Shown in pieces: positions 7,483-15,470 of a stretch of 30,334 nucleotides of DNA. Positions within the stretch are counted from its first letter, which is position 1, and every line of letters starts with the position of its first letter. The position numbers and the translations under genes are program-made. The stretch spans positions 1 through 30,334 of the forward strand of contig DATKPC010000036.1 in NCBI GenBank assembly GCA_035524275.1. Reading direction: 5' to 3'. This DNA comes from DATKPC01 sp035524275. GTDB lineage: Bacteria > Pseudomonadota > Gammaproteobacteria > Burkholderiales > Burkholderiaceae_F. A model generated the notes under the pieces. The model was not told the origin of the DNA and searched no databases. It saw only the letters and a program-made list of their open reading frames with translations.

Positions 7483-8913
7483 TCATGATTCGAGCACCCA
7501 GGTGTCCTTGGTGCCGCCGCCTTGCGAGGAATTGACGACGAGCGAGCCCTCGCGCAGCGCGACGCGCGTGAGCCCGCCGGGGACGATCGAGATGTCCTTG
7601 CCGCAGAGGACGAACGGCCGCAGGTCGATGTGGCGCGGGGCAATGCCCGCCTCGACGAACGTCGGGCACGTCGACAGTGCGAGCGTCGGCTGCGCGATGT
7701 AGTTCGACGGATTCGCCTTCAGGCGTTCGCGGAAGTCGTCGATTTCCCGGCTCGACGCCGCCGGGCCGACCAGCATTCCGTAGCCGCCGGCGTTGTGCAC
7801 CTCCTTCACGACAAGTTCCGGCAGGCGGTCGAGCACCTGCCGCAACTCGCCCTGGTTGCGGCACTTGAAGGTCGGCACGTTGCGCAGCAGCGGACGCTCC
7901 GCGAGGTAGAACTCGATCATCTCCGGGACGTACGGGTAGATCGACTTGTCGTCGGCGATCCCGGTACCGACGGCATTGGCCAGCGTCACGCGGCCGGCGC
8001 GATAGACGTTGAGGAGCCCGGGGACGCCGAGGGACGAGTCGGGCCGGAAGACGAGCGGATCGAGGAAGTCGTCGTCGATGCGGCGGTAGATGACGTCGAC
8101 GCGCCGCGGCCCGCGCGTCGTGCGCATGTAGACGCCGTTGCCGTCGACGAACAGGTCCTGGCCCTCGACGAGTTCGATCCCCATCTGCTGCGCGAGGAAC
8201 GCATGCTCGAAATACGCGGAGTTGTACATCCCCGGCGTCAGCAGCACGACGGTTGGCTCGGAGACGCCCTGCGGCGCGACCGAGCGCAGGTGCTCGAGCA
8301 GCATGTCCGGATAGTGCGCGACGGGCGCGACCTTGTTGTCGGCGAACAGCTCCGGGAAGAGCCGCATCATCATGTTGCGGTCCTCCAGCATGTAGGAGAC
8401 GCCGCTGGGCACGCGCAGGTTGTCCTCCAGCACGTAGTACGTCCCCTCGCCGTCCGGCCCCTCGGCCCGCACGATGTCGATGCCGGAGATGTGCGAGTAG
8501 ACGTCGTGCGCGACGTCGACGCCCTGCATCTCCGCGCGGTACTGCGCATTCATGAAGACCTGCTCCGGCGGGATCTTGCCGGCGCGCACGATGTCCTGGT
8601 CGTGGTAGATGTCGCGCAGGAACATATTGAGCGCCTTCACGCGCTGGCGCAGCCCGGCCTCGAGCTGCTTCCACTCGGCGGCCGGAATGATCCGCGGAAT
8701 GATGTCGAAGGGGATCAGGCGCTCCGTTCCGGCATCGTCGCCATAGACGGCGAACGTGATTCCGACGCGGCGGAACACGAGGTCCGCCTCGGTCCGCTTG
8801 TAGTGGATCGTCTCGGAGCTCTGGTCGCCAAGCCAGCGGTCGAACTCCCGGTAATGCGCACGAACGGCGCCGTCGGCGCCGTGCATTTCGTCAGGGGCGG
8901 TCTTGGCCACCAT
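7483..8913 (-). CDS. Circularly permuted ATP-grasp family protein
   Basis: 476 aa, matching the COG2308 type of circularly permuted ATP-grasp ligase. Visible family stretches are PFDIIPRIIPAAEWKQLEAG, LRQRVKALNMFLRDIYHDQ, PSGVSYMLEDRNMMM (about 175-190), VVKEVHNAGGYGML (about 370-383), the HIDLRPFVL segment (near 420) and the C-terminal SSQGGGTKDTWVLES. ATP-grasp enzymes activate a carboxylate as an acyl phosphate and join it to an amine or thiol, so this should be the peptide-bond-forming member of the operon. Substrates are unknown. The frame is open to 9030, but the ATG at 8913 gives the usual family length. It is the first gene of the operon, 147 nt after the end of comEC. Confidence 0.9.
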   Translation of the reverse strand: MVAKTAPDEMHGADGAVRAHYREFDRWLGDQSSETIHYKRTEADLVFRRVGITFAVYGDDAGTERLIPFDIIPRIIPAAEWKQLEAGLRQRVKALNMFLRDIYHDQDIVRAGKIPPEQVFMNAQYRAEMQGVDVAHDVYSHISGIDIVRAEGPDGEGTYYVLEDNLRVPSGVSYMLEDRNMMMRLFPELFADNKVAPVAHYPDMLLEHLRSVAPQGVSEPTVVLLTPGMYNSAYFEHAFLAQQMGIELVEGQDLFVDGNGVYMRTTRGPRRVDVIYRRIDDDFLDPLVFRPDSSLGVPGLLNVYRAGRVTLANAVGTGIADDKSIYPYVPEMIEFYLAERPLLRNVPTFKCRNQGELRQVLDRLPELVVKEVHNAGGYGMLVGPAASSREIDDFRERLKANPSNYIAQPTLALSTCPTFVEAGIAPRHIDLRPFVLCGKDISIVPGGLTRVALREGSLVVNSSQGGGTKDTWVLES

Positions 8914-8937
8914 CGGCTCGGATGTACCGTTAAGGCA

Positions 8938-8960
8938 GCGGCCGGACGCGGACCGGCCGC
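8938..8960. other. Perfect 8-bp stem-loop in the leader of the Anbu operon
   Basis: GCGGCCGG (8938-8945) and CCGGCCGC (8953-8960) are perfect complements around a 7-nt loop. It lies 25-47 nt upstream of the ATP-grasp start codon, in the 147-nt gap after comEC. No U-tract follows it on the minus strand, so it is not a standard intrinsic terminator. It may affect translation or be an operator. Confidence 0.35.
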
Positions 8961-9060
8961 AGTGGTTGATGAAAAGTCTAGCGACGAAGCCTCGCCAAAC
9001 CCTAGCAACATCCGCGCCACCTCGGTGCATGCCGGCCCCGGCGCGGACGGATCGGGAGGG

Positions 9061-11643
9061 TCATTTTCCGCCAGCGCGAGCCGCCGGGCCGCCGTCCTCG
9101 ACGAACGGGCGGTCGTTCCAGTAGTGGGCGTGGTCCCGACGCCAGCGCTCGACCTCGACGCGACCCTCGGCGCCGAAGCGCCACGTGACCGCGCCTTCGA
9201 GATCGCTGCGAACGACCTGTGCGCCGTGCGCCGCGTACCGCTGCAGGACTTCCGGATGCGGGTGGCCGAACCGGCTCCGGTAAGCCGCCTGGACCGACAC
9301 CCAGCGCGGCGCCGCGGCCGCGATCAGCTCGTCGCTCGACGAGGTCCGGCTCCCGTGGTGCGGCGCAACGAGCAGGTCGGCGCGCAGGGCCGCGCCGGCC
9401 CGGACGAGCGCGCGTTCCTCGCGGGCCGGCACGTCGCCGGTCAGCAGGATGCGCCACGCGCCTCGCGCCACCGCGATGACGCAGCTGCGCTGGTTCGTCG
9501 TCTGCCGGCGCGCATAGCTTCCGGCATCCGGATGCAGCACCTCGATGGCCAGGTCGCCGATGTCCAGGCGACGCCCGGCCTCGCAGCGTTCGACGCGCCC
9601 GGCACCGGCCAGCGCCGGATCGGTGGCGTCGATCGACGTGACGACGCGCCCGACGCCGAGCGCCGCAAGCACCGAGCGTGCGCCGCCGGAGTGGTCGCTG
9701 TCGAGGTGCGAGACGACGAGCAGGTCGATCCGGTCGATGCCGCGCCAGCGCGCGTACGGGACGATCGCGCGGACGCCGGCATCGATCCCGGGCGCGATCC
9801 GCGGCCCGGTGTCGAACAGCACGACGGCCTTCGCGGACTCCAGGAGAAGCGCCATGCCCTGGCCGACATCCAGTGCCGTGACCCAGAGATCGCCGTCGAG
9901 CGGCGCGCGGCCGGGACCCGCCAGCATCGGCAGCATGCCGACGAATCCGGCGGCGCGCATCGGCCAGCCCGGCGGCGCCAGCGCCCAGGCGAGCCCCGCG
10001 ACCGCGAATGCGAGCGTCCAGGCGGGTGGGGCCGCGACCGACACCGACGCATAGGGAATGCGCAGGAGCGCCTCGAGCGCATCGGCGCACAGCGCGAACA
10101 CGAGATGCGACAGTTCCAGCAGCCGGGCTCCGCACCACGGCGCCGGATCCGGAAGACCGAGGAGTGCCGCGCCGGCGAGCGCGAGCGGCGTCACGACGAG
10201 GCCGACGACCGGGATGGCGAGCGCATTGGCGATCGGCGAGACGAGCGAGACCTGCTGGAAGATCACGACCGTTGCGGGAACGAGCCCCGCGGTGACGGTC
10301 CACTGGATCCGCCCCGCCTCCATCAGCCGCGCACGCCAGCCGGACGCCTCGCCGAGGCGGCCGTGCATCGCGAAGAGGATCGTCGCGACGGCACCGAAGG
10401 ACAGCCAGAAGCCGGCCGAGACGACGGCCCAGGGATCGAGGAGGCAGACGACGGCGGCGGCAAAAGCCAGCGCCGTCCCGCCGCCGATCCGGGCGCGCGA
10501 CGGCAGCAGCAGCGCGAGCGTCGCGAGCATGAAGAACGTGCGCTGCGCCGGTACGCCCCAGCCGGCGAGCAGGCAATAGGCCAACGCCGTGACGGCGCCC
10601 GCCGTCGCACGGACGGCGGGGACCGAAGCGACGTGAAGCAGCCGTGGTGAACGGCGCCACAACGCGGCGGCGGCGAGCGCGCCAAGGCCCGCCACCATCG
10701 TGATGTGGGTTCCGGAGATGCTGACGAGGTGCCCGATTCCGGTCCGGTTGAACAGGGCCCAGTCGTCGGTCGAGACGCCGCCCTGGTCGCCCATGACGAG
10801 CGCGACCAGCACCGGGGCGTAGCGACGGCCGGCGAGCGCGCGACCCAGGGCATCGCGCAACGCCTGCCGGCCGCGATCGACCAGCGCCGAAGGATCCGCG
10901 ACGAGCGGATCGACGAGGCGTGGCGCGCCGTGGTCGCCCGCCGTTCCCGCACCGGCCTTATGGCGCGCCTCGCCCGAATCGCCTGCCCCGGGCGCGCCGC
11001 CGACGTCGTCGCCACCGGCGTCGTCGCGGCCGGCGTCGACCCGGGCGCGCACCGTGGCCGTCGCGCGCAGGTTGCGTTCGAAGAGGAACGATTCCGCGTC
11101 GAATCCAGCCGGATTCAGCGCCGCATGCGGTCGCTTCAGCCGCAGCGTCAGCGTCCAGCGCTGCGCAGCGCGCACGTCCGGCGGCGGCTCGTACCAGGAC
11201 ACCGAAACGTGGCGCGGTACGTGGCCGAGCGGAGCGGACGAGGCCTCGATGCGCTCGATGTCGAATTCGAAGCGCACGGCGTCGTCGTACGCCTCCGGCA
11301 GCGTCGCGACGACGCCGGTGACCCGCACGTCGCGCAGTTCGTCCTGGCGCGCGAGTTGGTCATCGACGCGCGTTTGCGCGCGCCACGCGGCATGGTCGAA
11401 GCCCGCCGCGACGGCGGCCGCAAGCAGCAGGCCGCGCGTGGCCACGCGTCGCCGCCGCGACGCGGCGCGATCGTCGCGATCGTCGCGATCGCCTCGCCGC
11501 CACAGCGATGCGGCCGCGGCGACGGCCGCGGCGGCGAGCGCACCGGCCGCCGCCGCGTCGAGCGCGGAGGCCGCCGGTAGCGCTTCGCACTGCTGGAGGA
11601 GGAACGTGCCGGCGACGAAGGACCACGCGAGCAGAGCCTGCAT
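9061..11643 (-). CDS. comEC: ComEC/Rec2 DNA internalisation channel
   Basis: Inner-membrane protein of about 860 aa that would pass single-stranded DNA into the cytoplasm during natural transformation. Order of parts: N-terminal membrane helices; a soluble OB-like DUF4131 region (about 75-200); a Gly/Asp/Ala-rich low-complexity stretch (about 205-240); the Competence membrane domain, with ISGTHITMVAGL near residue 310 and many helices; and a C-terminal metallo-beta-lactamase-like domain with ALDVGQGMALLLE (about 593), the metal motif HLDSDHSGG (about 644), LLTGDVP and APHHGSRTSS. The MBL motif is intact. The start at 11643 (MQALLAWSFVAG) is chosen over 11697 because the hydrophobic N-terminus begins there. 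No other competence gene is in the window. Confidence 0.93.
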   Translation of the reverse strand: MQALLAWSFVAGTFLLQQCEALPAASALDAAAAGALAAAAVAAAASLWRRGDRDDRDDRAASRRRRVATRGLLLAAAVAAGFDHAAWRAQTRVDDQLARQDELRDVRVTGVVATLPEAYDDAVRFEFDIERIEASSAPLGHVPRHVSVSWYEPPPDVRAAQRWTLTLRLKRPHAALNPAGFDAESFLFERNLRATATVRARVDAGRDDAGGDDVGGAPGAGDSGEARHKAGAGTAGDHGAPRLVDPLVADPSALVDRGRQALRDALGRALAGRRYAPVLVALVMGDQGGVSTDDWALFNRTGIGHLVSISGTHITMVAGLGALAAAALWRRSPRLLHVASVPAVRATAGAVTALAYCLLAGWGVPAQRTFFMLATLALLLPSRARIGGGTALAFAAAVVCLLDPWAVVSAGFWLSFGAVATILFAMHGRLGEASGWRARLMEAGRIQWTVTAGLVPATVVIFQQVSLVSPIANALAIPVVGLVVTPLALAGAALLGLPDPAPWCGARLLELSHLVFALCADALEALLRIPYASVSVAAPPAWTLAFAVAGLAWALAPPGWPMRAAGFVGMLPMLAGPGRAPLDGDLWVTALDVGQGMALLLESAKAVVLFDTGPRIAPGIDAGVRAIVPYARWRGIDRIDLLVVSHLDSDHSGGARSVLAALGVGRVVTSIDATDPALAGAGRVERCEAGRRLDIGDLAIEVLHPDAGSYARRQTTNQRSCVIAVARGAWRILLTGDVPAREERALVRAGAALRADLLVAPHHGSRTSSSDELIAAAAPRWVSVQAAYRSRFGHPHPEVLQRYAAHGAQVVRSDLEGAVTWRFGAEGRVEVERWRRDHAHYWNDRPFVEDGGPAARAGGK

Positions 11644-11808
11644 GCGCGAGTCTGGCGCGCGTCGTGGCACCCCGCACTGCCGCGAGCAGTAGTCCACATC
11701 GTGCGGAAAGCGGAAAGCGGGAAGCCGGACGCCTGCGTCGCCGGTCAGGCGTCGCGCTCGTCCCCCGTCGCGTTCGTCCCCCGTCTCGCCCGATGCGCGA
11801 CGCCGTCG

Positions 11809-12270
11809 CTACAGCTCAACACCGTTCCGCTTGCACACCGTCCGCAGCGCAAAGCTGGAACGGATCCGCGCGACGTGTGGAAGCCTCGACAGGTACTGCC
11901 GATGGATGCGCTCGTAGTCGCGGGTGTCGGCCACCGCCACGTGCAGCAGGTAGTCCGACCCGCCCGACATCAGGTGGCACTCGAGGACTTCGGGGCATTC
12001 GCGGATGGCCTGCTCGAACGCGCTGAGGACCTCTTCGCGCTGGCTGCCGAGCGTCACCTCGACGAACGCGTCCGTGCCCTTGCCCAACTGCGCCAGGTCC
12101 AGCAGCGCCGCATAGCGCTCGATGACCCGGCGCTGCTCGAGCCGCTGCACGCGGCGCAGGCAAGCCGACGCGGAGAGATTCACGCGCTGCGCGAGCGCCG
12201 CGTTCGTCAGGCGCCCGTCGGCCTGCAGTTCGGACAGGATCCTGAGGTCGATGCGATCGAGGTCGATCAT
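11809..12270 (-). CDS. Lrp/AsnC family transcriptional regulator
   Basis: 153 aa. An N-terminal winged helix-turn-helix (about 4-60: LDRIDLRILSELQADGR, then NAALAQRVNLSASACLRRV) is followed by a RAM ligand-binding domain (about 65-145, with the glycine-rich turn MSGGSDYLLHVAV). It is divergent from alanine dehydrogenase across a 180-bp gap that holds a perfect palindrome. By analogy with other AsnC/Lrp genes paired with ald, it probably activates ald in response to alanine and controls itself (inference). Confidence 0.92.
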   Translation of the reverse strand: MIDLDRIDLRILSELQADGRLTNAALAQRVNLSASACLRRVQRLEQRRVIERYAALLDLAQLGKGTDAFVEVTLGSQREEVLSAFEQAIRECPEVLECHLMSGGSDYLLHVAVADTRDYERIHRQYLSRLPHVARIRSSFALRTVCKRNGVEL

Positions 12271-12320
12271 CCGGTGGTTTCCGAATTATGTCGTTTAATC
12301 TTGCTCCATTGTTGTGAATC

Positions 12321-12337
12321 ACGCAAGAATCTTGCGT
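12321..12337. promoter_or_regulatory. Perfect 17-nt palindrome, candidate Lrp/AsnC operator
   Basis: ACGCAAGAATCTTGCGT has perfect 8-nt arms around a central A. It is in the AT-richer gap between the divergent regulator (start 12270) and ald (start 12451), about 114 nt before the ald ATG. Lrp-type proteins bind 15-nt-scale imperfect palindromes with an AT centre, and this fits in size and position. No convincing -35/-10 pair could be assigned to either gene. Confidence 0.55.
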
Positions 12338-12450
12338 CATCGATCGTTGCGCGCGACAACTTCCGAAGCTCATTTCCCGCTGCCTGTCGCACACTTCATC
12401 CCGTCACCCGCCGCCGGCGGCCACCCGACGACACGACAGGAGCTCACGTC

Positions 12451-13566
12451 ATGCGGATCGGCGTTCCGAAGGAAATCAAGAACCACGAATACCGCGTCGG
12501 CATGACGCCGGGCGCGGTGCGCGAGGCAGTCCACCACGGCCACCATGTGATCGTGCAGTCCGGCGCCGGAGCCGGCATCGGTTGCGACGACGGCGCCTAT
12601 CGCGCGGCCGGCGCGCAGATTGCCGCGGACGCGGCGAGCGTGTTCGCCGACGCGGAAATGATCGTCAAGGTGAAAGAGCCGCAGCCGCAGGAATGCAGGA
12701 TGCTGCGCGGCGACCAGGTCCTGTTCACCTACCTGCACCTGGCGCCCGACCCGGCGCAGGCCGAACTGCTGCTCGCCTCCGGCTGCACGGCCATCGCCTA
12801 CGAGACGATCACCGATGCCGCCGGCGGCCTGCCGTTGCTCGCGCCGATGAGCGAAGTCGCCGGCCGCATGGCGATCCAGGTCGGCGCCGTCGCGCTACAG
12901 AAGGCCAACGGCGGGCGTGGCGTTCTGCTCGGTGGAGTCCCCGGCGTCGAGCCCGGCAAGGTCGCGATCATCGGTGGCGGCATCGTCGGAACCAATGCGG
13001 CGAAGATGGCCGTCGGGATGGGCGCCCACGTGACCGTGCTCGACAAGTCGATCGCGCGCCTGCGTTATCTCGACGACGTCTTCGGCGGTCGCCTGACCAC
13101 GGAGTACGCGTCGCTGCACAACGTCGAGAATGCCGTGCTGGACGCCGACCTGGTGGTCGGCGCGGTGCTCGTACCCGGCGCGGCGGCACCGAAGCTGATC
13201 AAGCGTGCGCAGCTCGCCCGGATGAAGCCCGGCGCGGTCATCGTCGACGTCGCGATCGACCAGGGCGGGTGCTTCGAGACGTCGCGGCCGACGACGCACG
13301 CGGAGCCGACGTACATCGTCGACGACATCGTCCACTACTGCGTCGCCAACATGCCAGGGGCCGTGGCCCGGACTTCGACGTTCGCGCTCAACAACGTGAC
13401 GCTGCCGTTCACGCTGGCGCTGGCCGGCAAGGGATGGCGCCAAGCGTGCATCGAGGATCCGCACCTGCGCGCCGGTGTCAACATCCACGCCGGCAAGCTC
13501 GCGCATCCCGCGGTCGCGAGCGCGCTGGGCAAGGCCTGCGTCGCGGTCGACACGCTGCTGCGTTGA
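12451..13566 (+). CDS. ald: Alanine dehydrogenase
   Basis: 371 aa, the standard length, catalysing NAD-dependent oxidative deamination of L-alanine to pyruvate and ammonia. Key residues fall at the canonical positions: R15, K75 (VKVKEP), H96 (YLHLAPD) and D270 (VAIDQGG). The Rossmann NAD loop is GGGIVGTNAAKMA (175-187), with D198 ending the second strand. AGGAG at 12438-12442 lies 8 nt before the ATG. The frame is open far upstream, but this start is unambiguous. It is divergent from an Lrp/AsnC regulator and followed directly by a GC hairpin. Confidence 0.97.
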   Translation: MRIGVPKEIKNHEYRVGMTPGAVREAVHHGHHVIVQSGAGAGIGCDDGAYRAAGAQIAADAASVFADAEMIVKVKEPQPQECRMLRGDQVLFTYLHLAPDPAQAELLLASGCTAIAYETITDAAGGLPLLAPMSEVAGRMAIQVGAVALQKANGGRGVLLGGVPGVEPGKVAIIGGGIVGTNAAKMAVGMGAHVTVLDKSIARLRYLDDVFGGRLTTEYASLHNVENAVLDADLVVGAVLVPGAAAPKLIKRAQLARMKPGAVIVDVAIDQGGCFETSRPTTHAEPTYIVDDIVHYCVANMPGAVARTSTFALNNVTLPFTLALAGKGWRQACIEDPHLRAGVNIHAGKLAHPAVASALGKACVAVDTLLR

Positions 13567-13567
13567 G

Positions 13568-13596
13568 CGCCGCGCGCGCGTTGGCGGCGCGCGGCG
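13568..13596 (+). terminator. GC hairpin just after the ald stop codon
   Basis: CGCCGCGCGC (13568-13577) and GCGCGCGGCG (13587-13596) form a perfect 10-bp stem with a 9-nt loop, starting 2 nt after the ald stop. There is no U-tract, so it is at best a Rho-assisted or mRNA-stabilising structure rather than a textbook intrinsic terminator. Confidence 0.45.
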
Positions 13597-13644
13597 GGGG
13601 TCGAGGCGCGCGCTCGGATTGACGGCGCTCCTCCCCAGCACCTC

Positions 13645-13803
13645 TCGATTCGCGACGACCCTCTCCCCCACCCCTCTCCCGCTCGCGCGGGCGAGGGGAG
13701 TTACGGCGTCGTTCAAGCGGACGACGTGCGCCATCGCGACGACGAGACTCCCCTCGCCCGCGCGAGCGGGAGAGGGGTGGGGGAGAGGGTCGTCGCGAAT
13801 CGA
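13645..13803. repeat. Perfect 57-bp inverted repeat (hairpin copies E and F)
   Basis: Left arm 13645-13701 and right arm 13747-13803 are exact reverse complements over 57 bp, separated by a 45-bp spacer. Each arm contains one member of the hairpin family (E at 13671-13700, reversed; F at 13748-13777) and a four-run G-quadruplex motif (13659-13680 on the minus strand, 13768-13789 on the plus strand). In these two copies the small hairpin closes on GCGA, a GNRA-type loop, rather than GAA. The element lies between the convergent ald and tatD genes and contains no gene. Confidence 0.9.
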
Positions 13804-13831
13804 AGCCTCACCGTGACGGCCCGCGCCGAAA

Positions 13832-13873
13832 CTCCCCTCGCCCGCGAAGCGGGAGAGGGGCCGGGGGAGAGGG
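13832..13873 (+). repeat. Intergenic hairpin repeat, copy G
   Basis: Forward copy, core 13832-13860 with the GAA loop, followed by a G-rich flank giving a four-run G-quadruplex motif (13851-13873). It is 35 nt beyond the stop codon of the minus-strand tatD gene. Confidence 0.8.
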
Positions 13874-13908
13874 TGGTCGCCGTGGGCACGCGCGTTCCAC
13901 GCCGCGAT

Positions 13909-14745
13909 CTAAGCCGCGCCCTCCCGGGCCATCGCTTCCAGTTGCCGCAGCCGCGGCAACGCCGCAAGCGCATTGCGCAGGCCCTGCTCGGCGAGCGCCT
14001 GCGGCGTCACGCGCCGCAGGCGCGCGATTTCCCCCGCGATCCGCGGCAATTCGCCCGGCTCGTTGCGCGGCGACGCGGTGACGTCGCGCAGCCACTGCGG
14101 CGGCATGTCGGGCGCATCGGTCTCCAGCACCCAGGCATCGTCCGGCAGGCCGGCGACGAGGCGCCGGATCCGCTTCGAGCCGTCGTACGTCGCGGCACCG
14201 CCGAAGCCGAGGCGCAATCCGGCGCGGCGATAGGCCGCCGCCTGCTCCTCCGACCCGTTGAACGCATGCGCGATACCGCCGCGGACGTCGCTGTGTCGGA
14301 TCTGCCGCAGCACGTCGTCGACGGCACGTCGAACGTGCAGCACGACCGGAAGGTCCAGGCGCTTGGCGAGTTGCAGCTGACGGACGAGGAAATGCTGCTG
14401 CCGCTTGACGTCCGCGCCTTCGACGAAGAAATCGAGTCCGATTTCGCCGATCCCGACGAAATGCGGATCGCCCAGCGCGTCTCGCGCCGCCGCTTCGACG
14501 CGGTCCAGGTCGTCGTCGGCCGCCTGCTCGACGTACAGCGGATGGATGCCAAGCGTGTAGGCGAGGCCATGGCGCCGGGCGCAGTCGACGACCCGCCCGA
14601 AACCGGCCACGTCGACGGCCGGAATCACGATCACGCGAACCCCGCGCGCGGCGGCGCGCTCGACGACCGCGTCGCGATCGGCGTCGAATTCCGCGGCATC
14701 GACGTGGCAGTGCGTATCGACCCACAGCGGCACGTCCGCGCTCAT
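13909..14745 (-). CDS. TatD family metal-dependent hydrolase (DNase)
   Basis: 278-aa TIM-barrel protein of the TatD family, metal-dependent nucleases acting on DNA (3'-5' exonuclease in characterised members). Metal ligands are visible: H12 and H14 (VDTHCHVD), E101 (GIGEIGLDF), H137 (VVLHVRRA), H160 (IAHAFNG) and D210 (LETDAPDMPP). Relatives start at the ATG at 14745, which overlaps the lolD stop codon by 4 nt (ATGA), showing coupling. It is the last gene of the lolC-lolD-tatD run. The substrate is inferred from the family. Confidence 0.93.
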   Translation of the reverse strand: MSADVPLWVDTHCHVDAAEFDADRDAVVERAAARGVRVIVIPAVDVAGFGRVVDCARRHGLAYTLGIHPLYVEQAADDDLDRVEAAARDALGDPHFVGIGEIGLDFFVEGADVKRQQHFLVRQLQLAKRLDLPVVLHVRRAVDDVLRQIRHSDVRGGIAHAFNGSEEQAAAYRRAGLRLGFGGAATYDGSKRIRRLVAGLPDDAWVLETDAPDMPPQWLRDVTASPRNEPGELPRIAGEIARLRRVTPQALAEQGLRNALAALPRLRQLEAMAREGAA

Positions 14746-15470
14746 CCCATCCCTTCCGCGGCGTCCACCACGCCGTGACGCAACCGCAGCACGCGATCGC
14801 AGCGCGCCGCGAGGTCCGGGTCGTGGGTCACGATGACGGTCGCCGTGCCCTGGTCGCGCGCCAGCCGGACGAAGACCTCGAAGACCACCTGCGCCGTCTC
14901 GCGATCCAGGTTCCCGGTCGGCTCGTCGGCCAGCACGCAGGCCGGGCGGGTGACGATTGCGCGTGCGATGGCCGTGCGCTGCCGCTCGCCGCCGGACATC
15001 TCGCTCGGGTGATGGCGCACCCGCGCCGCCAGCCCGACGCTGGCGAGGACCTCGGCAGCGCGCTCGCGCGCCTGCGCCAGCGGGATCCGGCGGATCGACA
15101 GCGGCATCGCGACGTTGTCCAGCGCCGTGAACTCGGGCAACAGGTGATGGAACTGGTAGACGAACCCGAGCTGCAGGTTGCGCCACCGGCCCCGCTCCTC
15201 CTCGCCGAGGCCGGCGAGGTCGCGTCCGGCGATCTCGACGCGGCCGCCGTCGACCGCATCGAGGCCGCCGAGGCAATGCAGCAGCGTGCTCTTGCCGGAG
15301 CCCGACGCGCCGACGATCGCGATCGTTTCGCCCGCCGCCACGCGCAGGTCGACGCCGCGCAGCACCTCGACGGCGAGCGGGCCGCCAAGCTCGCCGTACG
15401 TCTTGCGCACCCCGGCGGCGGCAACGACCGCGACGCCCGGCACCGTGCGGGCCGCGCCCGGCTCACTCAT
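14742..15470 (-). CDS. lolD: LolD, lipoprotein-releasing ABC transporter ATPase
   Basis: 242-aa cytoplasmic ATPase that drives extraction of outer-membrane lipoproteins from the inner membrane. Motifs: Walker A GASGSGKST (54-62), Q-loop in VYQFHHLLPEF (Q106, a characteristic LolD stretch), ABC signature SGGER (159-163), Walker B CVLADEP (178-184) with TGNLD, and the H-loop VTHDPDLA. It overlaps the lolC stop by 8 nt and tatD by 4 nt, so the three are one tightly coupled unit. The N-terminal 12 residues are an extension rich in small residues. Confidence 0.96.
   Translation of the reverse strand: MSEPGAARTVPGVAVVAAAGVRKTYGELGGPLAVEVLRGVDLRVAAGETIAIVGASGSGKSTLLHCLGGLDAVDGGRVEIAGRDLAGLGEEERGRWRNLQLGFVYQFHHLLPEFTALDNVAMPLSIRRIPLAQARERAAEVLASVGLAARVRHHPSEMSGGERQRTAIARAIVTRPACVLADEPTGNLDRETAQVVFEVFVRLARDQGTATVIVTHDPDLAARCDRVLRLRHGVVDAAEGMG

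Noticed and set aside
8938..8960. Intrinsic terminator of comEC
   Set aside because: The stem is perfect but no U-run follows it on the minus strand, so it is listed only as a stem-loop.
7522..10650. 1042-codon open frame on the plus strand opposite the ATP-grasp and comEC genes
   Set aside because: It is antisense to two well-recognised genes, has Arg/Asp/His-rich composition typical of GC-rich shadow frames, and no known domain.
12271..12450. Riboswitch upstream of ald
   Set aside because: No conserved aptamer-like pattern is visible; glycine riboswitch motifs were looked for by eye and not seen. The palindrome explains the region better.
13909..15276. Long tatD frame extending back through lolD
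   Set aside because: The upstream part is the lolD gene in another frame; the TatD N-terminus starts at 14745 with an ATGA overlap.
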